Notes: generated from the letters alone by a model not told the origin. Shown: positions 7,079 to 17,164, numbered from the stretch's first letter. The stretch is DNA of 64,000 nucleotides from Gluconacetobacter entanii (GCF_003206495.1 NZ_NKUF01000009.1:35725-99724), one strand, 5' to 3'. Made by a program: numbers and translations.

Positions 7079-8644
7079 ATGAAGCTTCCCACCGTTTTGC
7101 GCACATGGCATGACGCACTGCCCCGCCTTGCTGGCTGGCGCGCGGATGTTGCGATGCTGCTGGTCGGGGCGCTGGGGGCGCTGGCGTTGCCGCCGGTCCA
7201 TCTGGTGCCGGTTCTGGCGCTGTGTTTCCCGATCCTGATGCGCATGATCGACGCCGCCCCCGACTGGCGCGTGGCGGCGCGGCGCGGCTTCATGTTCGGG
7301 CTGGGGATGCATACGGCGGGGCTGTACTGGCTGACCGATGCGATCATGCTGCGCGCCGATGCGTTCTGGTGGCTGGTGCCGCTGGCCTCGCCGGGATGCG
7401 CGCTGATCCTGACCCCGACCACCGCGATTCCAGCCGCCCTGTCGCGGATCGTGCCTGCGGGCGTGGCGCGTGGCCTTGTGCTGGCGGCGACATGGACGCT
7501 GGCCGACATGATGCGTGTCTTCATCTTCAGCGGCTTTCCATGGAACCCGCCGGGCAGTGTCTGGGAATTTCCCGGCGTGGCGGGCGATGTGATGATCCAG
7601 CCTGCGGCATGGATCGGGGTCGATGGCCTGACGCTGCTGACGGTGGTGCTGGCGCTTGCCCCCCTGTGGGGACGGCGGGGATGGATGGTTATCGCCGCGA
7701 CCCTGATGCTGTGGGTGGGGGCGGGGGCGGCCCGCCTTTCATCCGGGGTGCGGGGGCGTGACGTGGGCCGCAATCCCGTGGTTGTGCTGGTGCAGGGGAA
7801 TGTGCCCGAAGCGGAAAAGATGGCCGGGAACGAGGATGTCGCTATTTTCCGCCGCTACCTCACCCTGACCCATGATGGCGTGGGGCAGGCCCTGTCGCAG
7901 GGAACACAGGGGCGGCCCGTCGTGTTCGCCTGGCCGGAATCCGCATTTCCCGGCCTGCTGCTGGAGGACGCGATCGCCCGGCGCATGATCATGCAGGCCG
8001 GGCGGGGGGCGGTGGCCGGTGTGATTGGCACCCTGCGGCAGGATGAGCAGGACCGCTGGCGCAACAGCATGGCCGTACTGCTGCCCCCCGACGGGCAGGT
8101 GGGCGGACTGTATGACAAATCGCACCTGGTACCGTTCGGGGAATACCAGCCCGCCCTGCTGCCCTTTCATGTGGTGCCGGGTGATGGCATGGCGGCGGGC
8201 AGTGGCGTGCGGACATGGCACGTGCCGGGCATCGCCCCCGTTGGTCCGCTGATCTGTTACGAGGTCATCTTTTCAGGCCAGACGGTCGATGCGCATGACC
8301 GGCCTTCATGGCTGCTCAACAGCACGAATGATGGCTGGTACGGAAACAGTGCCGGCCCACGCCAGCATCTGGCGGCGGTCAGGATGCGCGCGGTGGAAGA
8401 AGGATTGCCCATCGCACGGGCCGCGAACACGGGCATTTCCGCCATATTCGATGGGTACGGGCATGAGGTGGTGCGACTGGGATGGGACCGGACGGGGGTG
8501 ATCGTCCGGGCGATGCCTGATGCGCTGTTGCCGCCCTTTTTCGCGCGCTGGGGCCGACTGGTCCCGGTGCTGCTGGCGTTCGGGCTGCTGGCGGCGGGGA
8601 TGACGGCCGGATGGCGCAACAGGCCGGCATCCGGGCGTTCCTGA
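7079..8644 (+). CDS. lnt: Apolipoprotein N-acyltransferase
   Basis: 521-residue inner-membrane enzyme that adds the third acyl chain to the N-terminal cysteine of lipoproteins, needed before Lol-dependent export. The N-terminal half has about seven hydrophobic segments (residues 23-215). The nitrilase-like domain follows with catalytic triad E287 (AWPESAFPG), K347 (YDKSHLVPFGEYQP) and C393 (PLICYEVIF). A final membrane segment lies near 505. Length and triad spacing match the family. Start ATG at 7079 lies 42 bp after olsB, so it may share the upstream transcript. Confidence 0.95.
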   Translation: MKLPTVLRTWHDALPRLAGWRADVAMLLVGALGALALPPVHLVPVLALCFPILMRMIDAAPDWRVAARRGFMFGLGMHTAGLYWLTDAIMLRADAFWWLVPLASPGCALILTPTTAIPAALSRIVPAGVARGLVLAATWTLADMMRVFIFSGFPWNPPGSVWEFPGVAGDVMIQPAAWIGVDGLTLLTVVLALAPLWGRRGWMVIAATLMLWVGAGAARLSSGVRGRDVGRNPVVVLVQGNVPEAEKMAGNEDVAIFRRYLTLTHDGVGQALSQGTQGRPVVFAWPESAFPGLLLEDAIARRMIMQAGRGAVAGVIGTLRQDEQDRWRNSMAVLLPPDGQVGGLYDKSHLVPFGEYQPALLPFHVVPGDGMAAGSGVRTWHVPGIAPVGPLICYEVIFSGQTVDAHDRPSWLLNSTNDGWYGNSAGPRQHLAAVRMRAVEEGLPIARAANTGISAIFDGYGHEVVRLGWDRTGVIVRAMPDALLPPFFARWGRLVPVLLAFGLLAAGMTAGWRNRPASGRS

Positions 8645-8673
8645 CATAGCTGTAACATATGGGTTCAGGAACG
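8636..8673 (+). terminator. Inverted repeat overlapping the lnt stop codon
   Basis: A perfect 9-bp inverted repeat (cgttcctga at 8636-8644 and tcaggaacg at 8665-8673) brackets 20 bp and includes the lnt TGA. No clear T run follows, so it is only a possible terminator or mRNA 3' end structure. A weaker hairpin aaaaggt / acctttt follows at 8757-8780. Confidence 0.35.
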
Positions 8674-8951
8674 ATTCGTAATGCGTGCCGTTAGGATCGC
8701 CACGCCTGACAATCTGTAAAAATCCGATCTATTGGATGCTGAAATAGACTGCAACAAAAAGGTACCAAAAAGCACCTTTTATGCGGCAGTCATAACAGAT
8801 TGAATCACAGGGGGTTATTCGACGTGCCGCGGTGAGGATATAATTTCGCCCTTTACAAAAGGTTAATAATGAATCCTATAACTGTTTTGTTTAATATATA
8901 ACTAAGTGATGATTTATCAGAAAATCGTATTTCTGGCATAGGGCATCTGTA
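8645..8951. other. AT-rich intergenic region upstream of the XRE regulator
   Basis: 307 bp without a gene, clearly richer in A+T than its neighbours. It holds the inverted repeat at 8636-8673, a small hairpin at 8757-8780, and a perfect -10-like TATAAT at 8839-8844, for which no well-spaced -35 box is visible. It probably contains the promoter and leader of the regulator gene that starts at 8952. Confidence 0.5.
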
Positions 8952-9437
8952 GTGAATAACAAGTTGTCTAGTACTCCCAGTCCCGTTGACGTATATGTAG
9001 GCAGCCGGATCCGGCTGCGCCGGACGTTGCTCGGCATGTCGCAGGAACGTCTGGGAACGGCGCTGGGGCTGACATTCCAGCAGGTGCAGAAATATGAACG
9101 TGGGGCCAACCGCGTCGGTGCGTCGCGCCTGTATGACCTGGCGCGGGTTCTGGATGTGCCGATTGCATTCTTTTTCGACGGCATGCCGGATGAGGCCGCC
9201 CTCCCGCAGGCATCGTCCATGCCCGTCGAATCGTTTGCCGAGGCACGGGGCGCGTTTGGCGGCACGCCCGCCCCGGCCCAGCCAGAGGGTGGGGACGACC
9301 GGTTCGCCAGCAACGAACTCGCGCTGCTGTCGCGGCGGGAGACGATCGACCTCGTGAGGTCCTATTACCGCATCAGCGACCCTGCGGTGCGCCGGCGTGT
9401 GCTGGACCTCGTGCGTTCGATGGCGACGACGGCCTGA
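8952..9437 (+). CDS. XRE-family helix-turn-helix regulator
   Basis: 161-residue protein with an N-terminal XRE/Cro-type HTH (about residues 14-70: RIRLRRTLLGMSQERLGTAL followed by TFQQVQKYERGANRVGASRL). After a Pro/Ala-rich linker (about 80-115) there is a helical C-terminal tail (RETIDLVRSYYRISDPAVRRR). This architecture is widespread and conserved in alphaproteobacteria. The translation start is GTG at 8952. The long AT-rich leader suggests complex or autoregulated expression. Targets are unknown. Confidence 0.88.
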   Translation: MNNKLSSTPSPVDVYVGSRIRLRRTLLGMSQERLGTALGLTFQQVQKYERGANRVGASRLYDLARVLDVPIAFFFDGMPDEAALPQASSMPVESFAEARGAFGGTPAPAQPEGGDDRFASNELALLSRRETIDLVRSYYRISDPAVRRRVLDLVRSMATTA

Positions 9438-9443
9438 AGCCCC

Positions 9444-10106
9444 CTATTCGCGGCGCAGCACGCTGTCATTGAGGAAGGCCGCGATTTTGCCGGCGCGGAA
9501 ATCGTGGCGCAGGCGGTCTTCGTCATATTCGGTGCGCACCCATTGCATGAACGGGATGCGCCCTTCGGCTTCGGCCTGGTAGCGCAGGAAGAACGCGTCG
9601 AGCACGCCGGTGCGCGAACTGTTGAAATGCCCGTTCTTCCACGAAAGCTGGCGCAGCGCGTCACGCGCCGTCCCCCCTTCGAACAGCAGCACAAGGCCCG
9701 CGGCAAGGCCGGTGCGGTCCGCCCCGGACTTGCAGTGCATCAGCATGGGGAAGGTGAGCGAGCGGTAGATCTTCTCGAACCGTTCGATCCGGTCGCGGTG
9801 CGGGGCGTTGCGGCTTTCGAACGCCATGTCGATATGCCGCAGCCCCAGGCGGCGTGCCGCATCACGCGACAGCGCATCGGATCCGCATTGCCGGTGGCCG
9901 CGCAGGTTGACCAGTGTCTTGAGGTGCAGCCGCCGCGTCGCCATGGCCAGGCGCCATGGGGTGGGATGGTTGCAGCGATAGACCCGGCCGGGGATGACGG
10001 TGCGGAAGTTCGTCCATGTCATGCGCAGGATCGCATGATCGACGAACAGGCTGTCGATCCAGGCGCGTCCACGCCCTGACGCGCTGGACAGGGTTCCATC
10101 GAACAC
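9444..10106 (-). CDS. Tyrosine/dual-specificity phosphatase family protein
   Basis: 220-residue cytoplasmic protein with a protein-tyrosine-phosphatase P loop HCKSGADRTG, giving C125-x5-R131 for catalysis. The upstream segment WRLAMATRRLHLKTLVNLRG resembles the general acid region of bacterial DSP-like phosphatases. A C-terminal helical part follows (about 150-215). Such enzymes dephosphorylate phosphotyrosine proteins or phospholipid/inositol head groups; the substrate here is unknown. It converges with the XRE gene, with only 6 bp between the stop codons. Confidence 0.85.
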   Translation of the reverse strand: MFDGTLSSASGRGRAWIDSLFVDHAILRMTWTNFRTVIPGRVYRCNHPTPWRLAMATRRLHLKTLVNLRGHRQCGSDALSRDAARRLGLRHIDMAFESRNAPHRDRIERFEKIYRSLTFPMLMHCKSGADRTGLAAGLVLLFEGGTARDALRQLSWKNGHFNSSRTGVLDAFFLRYQAEAEGRIPFMQWVRTEYDEDRLRHDFRAGKIAAFLNDSVLRRE

Positions 10107-10134
10107 GGGCGCATCCTTTCATGGGTGCAGAGAC

Positions 10135-10168
10135 GAAAAAAGCGCCGGAATGTCCCATCCGGCGCTTC
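10135..10168 (-). terminator. Rho-independent terminator of the sdhCDAB operon
   Basis: On the minus strand, aagcgccgga pairs perfectly with tccggcgctt across an 8-base loop, and the hairpin runs into a T tract (ttttttcgtc). It lies 52 bp downstream of the sdhB stop. Confidence 0.85.
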
Positions 10169-10219
10169 GTTCGTCAATCCGTCACGGCAGGATGCGCCGT
10201 GGGACCATGTCTCGGGGGA

Positions 10220-11002
10220 TCAGCCCTTGCGTTCCATCTGAAGTTCCTTCAGACGCCCGATGGCCTTGGCCGGGTTCAGACCCTTGGGGCAGGTCTGGGT
10301 GCAGTTCATGATCGTGCGGCAGGCATACAGCTTCATCGGGTCTTCCAGCGCGTCGAGGCGGTCACCCGCATATTCGTCGCGGCTGTCTGCGATCCAGCGA
10401 TACGCCGCAAGCAGCGTGGCCGGGCCGAGGTAGCGATCCCCGTTCCACCAGTACGACGGGCACGAGGTGGAGCAGCAGAAGCACAGGATGCATTCCCACA
10501 TGCCGTCAAGTTCGGCACGTTCCTCGATGCTCTGCAGCCGTTCGCTGTCGGGCGGCGGCAGCGTGTCGGACTTCAGCCACGGGTCGATGGAGCGCAACTG
10601 CGCATAGGCCCCGTCGAGGTTGGGCACCAGATCCTTGACGATCGGCATGTGCGGCAGCGGATAGATCGGCACATCACCCTGCAGGTCGCGGATCGGCTTG
10701 AGGCACGCCAGCGTGTTTTCGCCCGCTATGTTCATCGCGCACGATCCGCAGATCCCCTCGCGGCAGGACCGCCGGAAGGTCAGGGTGGGGTCGATGTCGT
10801 TCTTGATGTGGATCAACGCATCAAGGACCATCGGACCGATACGGTCCAGATCGATCTCGTACGTATCGATCACGGGGTTGTCGTTGTTATCCGGGCTCCA
10901 GCGATAGATCCGGAATGACTTGACGTTCGTCGCACCGGGGGGGGCGGTGAATGTCCGCCCCGTGCCCACCGTGCTGTTTCTTGGCAGTTTGAATTCGACC
11001 AT
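10220..11002 (-). CDS. sdhB: Succinate dehydrogenase iron-sulfur subunit
   Basis: 260-residue subunit that passes electrons from the SdhA flavin to ubiquinone at the inner membrane. All three cluster motifs are present: [15 protein letters not shown] with an upstream FRRS segment for [2Fe-2S], [17 protein letters not shown] for [4Fe-4S], and [20 protein letters not shown] for [3Fe-4S]. Length matches the family. It is the last gene of the operon (order C-D-A-B), 26 bp after sdhA, and is followed by a strong terminator. Confidence 0.97.
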   Translation of the reverse strand: MVEFKLPRNSTVGTGRTFTAPPGATNVKSFRIYRWSPDNNDNPVIDTYEIDLDRIGPMVLDALIHIKNDIDPTLTFRRSCREGICGSCAMNIAGENTLACLKPIRDLQGDVPIYPLPHMPIVKDLVPNLDGAYAQLRSIDPWLKSDTLPPPDSERLQSIEERAELDGMWECILCFCCSTSCPSYWWNGDRYLGPATLLAAYRWIADSRDEYAGDRLDALEDPMKLYACRTIMNCTQTCPKGLNPAKAIGRLKELQMERKG

Positions 11003-11028
11003 CGTCTCGTTCCCTTTCCGCCGCGCGC

Positions 11029-12840
11029 TCAGTAGACGCGTTTCTTGGGGGGGAAGACCTGAACGTCATCGGTCAGCGTCTTCATGTGCACGGGGCGATA
11101 GGTCAGCGTGACCCCACCCTTGTCGTCCATGTGGGCGACGGTGTGCTTCATCCAGTTCTTGTCGTCACGATCGGGATAGTCGTCATGCGCCTGCGCGCCG
11201 CGGCTTTCGTGACGTGCCTCGGCCCCGGCCATCGTGACGGTGGCGTTGGCGAGCAGGTTTTCGAACTCCAGCGCTTCCATCAGGTCGCTGTTCCAGATCA
11301 GCGAACGGTCGGAGATGGAGATATCGTCCACTTCCTTCCAGATCTGCGCGATCTTCTCCACACCTTCGGCCAGGCTCTTGGTGTTGCGGAATACGGCGGC
11401 ATGCTTCTGCATCGTGCGCTGCAGGTTCGAACGCATCGCGGCGACATGGGTCTTGCCCTTGGCGTTGCGCAGGCGGTCGAAACGCTCGATCGCCTTGTCG
11501 CCCGCACCGGGGGGCAGCGGCGGGATGGTTTCCGCGCTCTTGATGATCTGGGCTGCACGCTGCGCCGCGGCACGGCCGAACACGACCAGGTCAAGCAGGG
11601 AGTTCGTGCCCAGGCGGTTCGCGCCATGCACGGACACGCACGCGGCCTCGCCCACGGCCATCAGGCCGGGCACGACCGCATCGACATCGTCGGCGGTGGG
11701 GCGGATGACCTCGCCATGGTAATTGGTGGGGATGCCGCCCATGTTGTAATGCACCGTCGGCAGCACCGGCACCGGTTCCTTCGTCACGTCCACACCGGCA
11801 AAGATGCGGGCCGTTTCCGAAATGCCCGGCAGGCGTTCATGCAGCAGGTCCGCGCCAAGATGTTCAAGGTGCAGCAGCATGTAATCCTTGTTCGGACCAC
11901 AGCCACGCCCTTCGTTGATCTCGATCGTCATGGCGCGCGAGACGACATCGCGTGAGGCGAGGTCCTTGGCCGTCGGCGCATAGCGTTCCATGAACCGCTC
12001 GCCTTCGGAGTTGGTCAGGTACCCGCCCTCGCCACGGCAGCCTTCGGTCAGCAGGCAGCCTGCGGGGAAGATGCCGGTGGGGTGGAACTGCACGAATTCC
12101 ATGTCCTGCAGCGGGATGCCCGCGCGCACCGCCATGCCGCCACCGTCGCCGGTGCAGGTATGGGCGGAGGTGCAGGAGTGGTAGGCGCGGCCATAGCCAC
12201 CCGTCGCCAGAACGACCATCTGCGCGCGGAAGCGGTGCAGCGTGCCGTCATCAAGGCACCAGGCGACAACGCCCTTGCATGCGCCCTTTTCGTCCATGAT
12301 CAGGTCGATGGCGAAATATTCGACGAAGAATTCGACGTTATGCTTCAGGCACTGCTGGTACAGCGTGTGCAGGATGGCATGGCCCGTGCGGTCGGCAGCG
12401 GCGCAGGCGCGGGGCACCGGGGCCTCGCCATAGTTGCGCATGTGCCCGCCGAACGGGCGCTGGTAGATCTTGCCGTCCTCGGTGCGGGAGAACGGAACAC
12501 CCATGTGTTCGAGTTCCTGCACGGCGGGCACGGCCTCGCGGCACATATATTCGATGGCGTCCTGGTCACCGAGCCAGTCCGACCCCTTGACGGTGTCGTA
12601 CATGTGCCAGCGCCAGTTGTCCTCGGCCATGTTGCCAAGCGACGCACCGATGCCGCCCTGGGCCGCGACGGTGTGGCTGCGTGTGGGGAAAACCTTGGTG
12701 ACGCAGGCGGTCTTCAGACCGGCGGCACCCATGCCAAGCGTGGCCCGGAGGCCGGAACCGCCGGCACCGACCACGACCACGTCATAGGCGTGATCGACGA
12801 TCTTGTAATTGCCGGGGATTGGGGATGTGATCGCATTCAT
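11029..12840 (-). CDS. sdhA: Succinate dehydrogenase flavoprotein subunit
   Basis: 603-residue catalytic subunit oxidising succinate to fumarate. The FAD-binding motif [14 protein letters not shown] is near residue 15, and [17 protein letters not shown] contains the conserved histidine for covalent FAD attachment. The active-site region [20 protein letters not shown] and the segment [19 protein letters not shown] are intact. An upstream ATG at 12975 would add 45 residues of low-complexity sequence; the ATG at 12840 is chosen because it starts the conserved protein. A 100-bp spacer separates it from sdhD. Confidence 0.97.
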   Translation of the reverse strand: MNAITSPIPGNYKIVDHAYDVVVVGAGGSGLRATLGMGAAGLKTACVTKVFPTRSHTVAAQGGIGASLGNMAEDNWRWHMYDTVKGSDWLGDQDAIEYMCREAVPAVQELEHMGVPFSRTEDGKIYQRPFGGHMRNYGEAPVPRACAAADRTGHAILHTLYQQCLKHNVEFFVEYFAIDLIMDEKGACKGVVAWCLDDGTLHRFRAQMVVLATGGYGRAYHSCTSAHTCTGDGGGMAVRAGIPLQDMEFVQFHPTGIFPAGCLLTEGCRGEGGYLTNSEGERFMERYAPTAKDLASRDVVSRAMTIEINEGRGCGPNKDYMLLHLEHLGADLLHERLPGISETARIFAGVDVTKEPVPVLPTVHYNMGGIPTNYHGEVIRPTADDVDAVVPGLMAVGEAACVSVHGANRLGTNSLLDLVVFGRAAAQRAAQIIKSAETIPPLPPGAGDKAIERFDRLRNAKGKTHVAAMRSNLQRTMQKHAAVFRNTKSLAEGVEKIAQIWKEVDDISISDRSLIWNSDLMEALEFENLLANATVTMAGAEARHESRGAQAHDDYPDRDDKNWMKHTVAHMDDKGGVTLTYRPVHMKTLTDDVQVFPPKKRVY

Positions 12841-12940
12841 TGTTTGGACGTGTCCCGATGCTCGTTCGGACTGCCGGGCGGGTTTGTCCGGACCGCCAGT
12901 CCGCGAATGTCTCTGTCTTGCCGGTGGCGTGGCGCGCGCG

Positions 12941-13369
12941 TCAGTTCGCGGCGATTCGCCCGCGCGTCGCGACAAGCGCCAGCTTCAGAACGGAAATCGC
13001 GCCGAACACACCCAGCAGGAAAACCACGCTTTTCATCAGCAGGCTTGCCGGGACATGCGCCTTGCCATGCACATAGTCATCGATGATGACCTGCAGGCCC
13101 AGCTGCGTGTGGTAGAAGGTCAGGATCACCAGCGCCATCATCATGGTGGCGTTGACGGGCCTGCCGCCCCACTGCGCGACTTCCGGCTGGGACGCGCCCG
13201 CAAGGCGGAAGACCTGGATGACGAACCACCCCGACAGCGGCACCAGCGCCACGGCGGACATGCGTTCGGCCCACCAGTGGGCGACGCCGCTCTTGCCCGA
13301 ACCCAGCCCGCGCGCGCGCGACAGCTGCGAACGCATGACGGTGATGTGCGGTTTGTGCGAAGTACTCAT
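12941..13369 (-). CDS. sdhD: Succinate dehydrogenase hydrophobic membrane anchor subunit
   Basis: 142-residue membrane anchor with three hydrophobic segments (about residues 37-57, 70-90 and 112-133). It carries the SdhD signature [21 protein letters not shown], which contributes to haem b and quinone binding with SdhC, and [15 protein letters not shown] in the middle helix. The ATG at 13369 lies one base after the sdhC stop, with the sdhC end supplying a cctcctga-type ribosome-binding site. An upstream ATG at 13423 lies inside sdhC and is unlikely. Confidence 0.93.
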   Translation of the reverse strand: MSTSHKPHITVMRSQLSRARGLGSGKSGVAHWWAERMSAVALVPLSGWFVIQVFRLAGASQPEVAQWGGRPVNATMMMALVILTFYHTQLGLQVIIDDYVHGKAHVPASLLMKSVVFLLGVFGAISVLKLALVATRGRIAAN

Positions 13370-13370
13370 G

Positions 13371-13829
13371 TCAGGAGGCCCTCTTCTTGGAACGGCAGGC
13401 GGCGACGCCAAGGATGCTGACAACCAGTGCCAGCGTGACGCCGACGGTCACGCCCGCGGCGATGGGGCCGTCCTCGTTGATTTCCTTCTTGTCGAAGCGG
13501 GCGCCGCTGTCCCACATCAGGTGGCGAATCCCCGCCACGAAGTGATAGACCAGCGCGAGCGCCCAGCCCGCGAGGGCAAGCTTGCCCAGCGGGTGGCCGG
13601 TCACTTTCTGGACCTTGGCAAATGATTTCGGTCCCTTTGCGGCAGCGCTGATCCAGCAGATGCCAAGCGCGGAACCGGCAGCGGCGGCAACACCCGCCGC
13701 GCGGTTCGCGATCGAAAGGAACATGGAAAGACGGAAGCGGTAGACCTGGAGGTGCGGGGACATTGGCCGCCTGGTCAGAGTTCCGTCGCTTCGGTGCCCT
13801 ACATAGAGCGCATCACGGACATCCTGCAT
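13371..13829 (-). CDS. sdhC: Succinate dehydrogenase cytochrome b556 subunit
   Basis: 152-residue membrane anchor and first gene of the operon. The family motif RPMSPHLQVYRFRLSMFLSI is at about residues 21-40; three membrane helices follow, and HFVAGIRHLMWD in the second-third helix region carries the haem-ligand histidine. The start at 13829 is the only upstream ATG that keeps the SPHLQVYR motif near the N terminus. The sdh promoter should lie in the 185-bp gap between this gene and asd. Confidence 0.93.
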   Translation of the reverse strand: MQDVRDALYVGHRSDGTLTRRPMSPHLQVYRFRLSMFLSIANRAAGVAAAAGSALGICWISAAAKGPKSFAKVQKVTGHPLGKLALAGWALALVYHFVAGIRHLMWDSGARFDKKEINEDGPIAAGVTVGVTLALVVSILGVAACRSKKRAS

Positions 13830-14014
13830 GGTCGTCTCGTCAATTTCCCTGTTATGGCTTCGGTTTGTTCCGTTGCCTTGTATTATTCGGTCCTACGCCC
13901 CCCGGTGGGTGTGGTCAACTCAGGCCCGGAACACGAGGTTGAGAGACGCCCCGAATGTATTGATCCAAGCATTGGCGCGGACGCATGGCTGATCCGCGCC
14001 AAAAAGGCATGTAT

Positions 14015-15046
14015 TCAGCCCTGCCAGTGATGGCCCAGCAGGTCAAGCGCGATCATTGTTTCCGCGATCTGAACGGCGTTGAGCGCGGCCCCCTTGCGCA
14101 GGTTGTCGGACACGCACCAGAAGCCGAGTCCGTTCGGTACGGTCGGGTCGATCCGCAGGCGCGAGACATAGGTCGCATCCTCGCCCACCGCCTCGACGGG
14201 GGTGACGTACCCGCCATCCTCGCGCTTGTCATGCAGCACGACTCCGGGGGCGTCACGCAGGGCCCTGCGCGCGCGTTCGAGGTCCACGGGTTCCTCGAAT
14301 TCCACGCTGACGGCCTCGGCATGGCCGATGAACACCGGCACGCGCACGCATGTGGCGAAGACGGAGATGTCGGGGTCGAGGATCTTGCGCGTCTCCACCG
14401 CCATCTTCCACTCCTCCTTGGTCGCGCCGTCATCCATGAAGCGGTCGATGTGGGGGATGCAGTTGAAGGCGATCTGCTTGGTGAACTGCTGCGCTTCGGC
14501 CGGGTCGCCGACAAAGCTGCCGCGCGTCTGGGTAAACAGTTCGTCCATCCCGCTCTTGCCCGCGCCGGCAACGGCCTGGTACGTCGCGACGACCACGCGC
14601 CGGATCGTGAACAGGTCATGCAGCGGCTTCAGCGCCACGACCATCTGGATGGTGGAACAGTTGGGGTTGGCAATGATGCCGCGCTTCGCCTTCTTCACAT
14701 CATTGGGATTGACCTCCGGCACCACGAGCGGGACGTCGGGTTCCATGCGGAAGTGCGACGTGTTGTCGATCACGATGCACCCGGCCTTTGCCGCGCGCGG
14801 GGCATACTTGGCCGATACTGACCCGCCGGGCGAGAACAGGGCGACGTCCCAGCCCGTGAAGTCGAAATGTTCGAGGTTGCGCACCTTCAGCACGCGCTTT
14901 TCCCCGAATGACACTTCCTGTCCCGCCGACCGGGCGGAGGCCAGCGCCACGATGTCGTCCACCGGGAACTGGCGCTCGGCCAGTGTCTTGAGTATTTCAC
15001 GCCCGACGGCGCCGGTGGCACCCACCACCGCAACGCGGTAACCCAT
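14015..15046 (-). CDS. asd: Aspartate-semialdehyde dehydrogenase
   Basis: 343-residue enzyme reducing beta-aspartyl phosphate to aspartate semialdehyde with NADPH, on the route to lysine/diaminopimelate, threonine and methionine. The N terminus MGYRVAVVGATGAVGREIL is the nucleotide-binding loop; FSPGGSVSAKYA, the catalytic cysteine segment ANPNCSTIQMV (about residues 126-136) and YQAVAGAGKSGM are present. The ATG at 15046 is chosen over one at 15256, which would add 70 unrelated residues. It is transcribed toward sdhC. Confidence 0.96.
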   Translation of the reverse strand: MGYRVAVVGATGAVGREILKTLAERQFPVDDIVALASARSAGQEVSFGEKRVLKVRNLEHFDFTGWDVALFSPGGSVSAKYAPRAAKAGCIVIDNTSHFRMEPDVPLVVPEVNPNDVKKAKRGIIANPNCSTIQMVVALKPLHDLFTIRRVVVATYQAVAGAGKSGMDELFTQTRGSFVGDPAEAQQFTKQIAFNCIPHIDRFMDDGATKEEWKMAVETRKILDPDISVFATCVRVPVFIGHAEAVSVEFEEPVDLERARRALRDAPGVVLHDKREDGGYVTPVEAVGEDATYVSRLRIDPTVPNGLGFWCVSDNLRKGAALNAVQIAETMIALDLLGHHWQG

Positions 15047-15458
15047 TGGATAATCCCCTGAATGATGAGGCGCCGGCCCCCGCGAAAGAACGGGCCATGC
15101 CGGCGCGGATTGGCAGACAGTGGCACCTGGCGCCACTAAGCGTCCCGACACGTAGAGCCTGCGTGCAGGCGGTGCAAGCAACACGATATTTTTCCCGAAT
15201 GTTTTTATCTGTTGCCCGGAAGTCCCCTCCGGCTTTTCACATCTGGCCCGGCGCATCCGTCAGGGCATATCCCCCCGACATACCCGCCCTGCGGGCGTAA
15301 CACCGTTTGAGCAGACGCAAAGCCTGTTGTCCGTATATGGTGCTATGGCTTTGCATGCCCGGCAGCATATGCGCATGCCGGGACGGATTTTTGCGTGCGT
15401 GGGCCGCCCCGGCAGCCCCGCCGTGCGTAAAAGCACAGCCAAAGGACTGTCACGGACC
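15047..15458. other. Divergent intergenic region asd/zwf
   Basis: 412 bp between the start codons of asd (minus) and zwf (plus). It should hold both promoters. A stretch around 15183-15215 is locally AT-rich. No riboswitch, repeat copy or convincing small gene was recognised; an upstream in-frame start for zwf at 15327 lacks domain support. Confidence 0.5.
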
Positions 15459-17009
15459 ATGTCATTACCTGACGCCCCCCCAACTGACGCCACTCCCGCC
15501 CCTGCAACGCCGCGCGCGCCCGCTGGCGCGCGTCCTGCCCCGGCCTGCACGCTGGTGATCTTCGGCGCGCATGGCGACCTGACCAAGCGCCTGCTGATGC
15601 CAGCGCTGTACAACCTTGCCGGCAGCGGCCTCCTTTATCCCGGATTCCGCATCATCGGCGTGGACCGCGTCGCCAGCACCACCGCGCAGTGGCGCGACGG
15701 CCTGACGGCGATGATGCAGTCCTTCACCCATGACCCCAATGCGGAGTTCCACGCGCCGAGCATCGATTCGAAGCAGTGGGGATGGGTGTGTGAACGGCTG
15801 GAATACGTGCAGGCCGATTTCGGCGACCTCGCGCAGGTCCGCGCGCTGGGCGAGAAGATCCCCGGCAACGCGATCTTCTACCTTGCCGTGTCGTCGCGTT
15901 TCTTCGCCCCCGTGGTGGAAATGCTGGGCAGGGCGGGGCTGGTGACGCAGACGGACGGGCATTTCCGCCGCGTGGTCATCGAAAAGCCGTTCGGCGCGGA
16001 CCTTGCCAGCGCGCGCGAACTCAACCGCCGCATCCTTGCGGTGCTTGATGAAAGCCAGGTCTATCGCATCGACCATTTCCTCGGGAAGGAAACGGTGCAG
16101 AACATCCTGGCCATGCGCTTTGGCAACCTTCTGTTCGAACCGCTGTGGCGCAACGAGTTCATCGACCATGTGCAGATCACCGCGGCCGAGACGATCGGCG
16201 TGGAGCAGCGTGGCGCGTTCTATGAACCCACCGGCGCGCTGCGTGACATGATCCCCAACCACCTGTTCCAGCTATTCGGCATGGTGGCTATGGAGCCGCC
16301 GAATTCGTTTTCCGCCGACACCGTGCGCACCAGCAAGGAGCAGTTGTTCGAGGCGGTGCGCCCCATCCCCCCTACCGATGCGGTGCGCGGGCAGTACGGC
16401 GCAGGCACGGTGGAGGGCAAGCCCGTCATCGCCTATCGCGAAAGCCCGGGTGTCGCGCCCGACAGCCATACCGAAACCTATGTCGCGCTGAAACTGCATG
16501 TCGATAACTGGCGCTGGGCCGGGGTGCCGTTCTACCTGCGCACCGGAAAGTCGCTGGGCGGCCGCCGGACGGAGGTGGTGGTGCAGTTCAAGAAACCGCC
16601 GATGATGATGTTCCGCGATACCGAAACGCAGGAACTGCCGCCCAACCGCATCATCCTCAACATCCAGCCCGCGCAGGGACTGACGGTGGAAATGGGGGCC
16701 AAGCGGCCGGGACCGAAGATGGACCTTGCGGAGGTGCAGGTGCGCTTCCGTTACGAGGACGTCTTCGCGCAGTCGCCAAATGTCGGGTATGAAACGCTGC
16801 TGTATGACTGCCTGACGGGGGATGCGACCCTGTTCCAGCGCGCGGATAATATCGAGGCCGCATGGCGTGCTGTCGATCCCGTGCTGAAGGCATGGGCGGG
16901 CAATGCGGATGGGCTGGAACTCTATCCCGCCGGGGCGACCGGGCCGAAGGGCGCGGACGAACTGCTCGAACGTGACGGGCGGGCTTGGTATCCGCTCGAC
17001 GGGGTCTGA
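15459..17009 (+). CDS. zwf: Glucose-6-phosphate 1-dehydrogenase
   Basis: 516-residue cytoplasmic enzyme that oxidises glucose-6-phosphate to 6-phosphogluconolactone, the entry to the oxidative pentose phosphate pathway that dominates sugar use in acetic acid bacteria. The NADP loop FGAHGDLTKRLLMPALYNL is near residue 33, the substrate and catalytic motif YRIDHFLGKETVQNIL follows, and VPFYLRTGKSL lies in the C-terminal domain. The ATG at 15459 is preferred: it follows aaagga at good spacing, and the first 25 residues are Pro/Ala-rich in any case. No gnd or pgl lies next to it. Confidence 0.96.
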   Translation: MSLPDAPPTDATPAPATPRAPAGARPAPACTLVIFGAHGDLTKRLLMPALYNLAGSGLLYPGFRIIGVDRVASTTAQWRDGLTAMMQSFTHDPNAEFHAPSIDSKQWGWVCERLEYVQADFGDLAQVRALGEKIPGNAIFYLAVSSRFFAPVVEMLGRAGLVTQTDGHFRRVVIEKPFGADLASARELNRRILAVLDESQVYRIDHFLGKETVQNILAMRFGNLLFEPLWRNEFIDHVQITAAETIGVEQRGAFYEPTGALRDMIPNHLFQLFGMVAMEPPNSFSADTVRTSKEQLFEAVRPIPPTDAVRGQYGAGTVEGKPVIAYRESPGVAPDSHTETYVALKLHVDNWRWAGVPFYLRTGKSLGGRRTEVVVQFKKPPMMMFRDTETQELPPNRIILNIQPAQGLTVEMGAKRPGPKMDLAEVQVRFRYEDVFAQSPNVGYETLLYDCLTGDATLFQRADNIEAAWRAVDPVLKAWAGNADGLELYPAGATGPKGADELLERDGRAWYPLDGV

Positions 17010-17032
17010 AGGGCGTCGGCTTTTTGAAAACA

Positions 17033-17113
17033 GCCCTCATCCGGAAATTTCCCGGTGAGGGCGATCCTCAGGGCTCTACCCTGAAACCCGCCAAAGGGCA
17101 TTGCCCTTTGGAA
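17033..17113. repeat. Second type of palindromic intergenic repeat
   Basis: Two hairpins lie just after zwf. The first pairs gccctcatccgg (17033-17044) with ccggtgagggc (17052-17062), with one bulged base. The second is the near-perfect palindrome ccaaagggca/ttgccctttgg (17091-17111), preceded by cagggctctaccctg. The composition resembles short GC-rich repeats often found after genes in alphaproteobacteria (recalled knowledge). The stretch may also end zwf transcription. Confidence 0.5.
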
Positions 17114-17164
17114 ACCATGACTTACCCAATGGATTGGGGTGCGGGGGGCTGTGGTCCCTCAATG

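Noticed and set aside
14015..15256. Longer starts for asd, sdhA, cobJ, cobW and the phosphatase-like gene
   Set aside because: The extra N-terminal residues lie in neighbouring genes, leaders or repeats and are unconserved. Internal ATGs with ribosome-binding sites or ATGA overlaps fit better.
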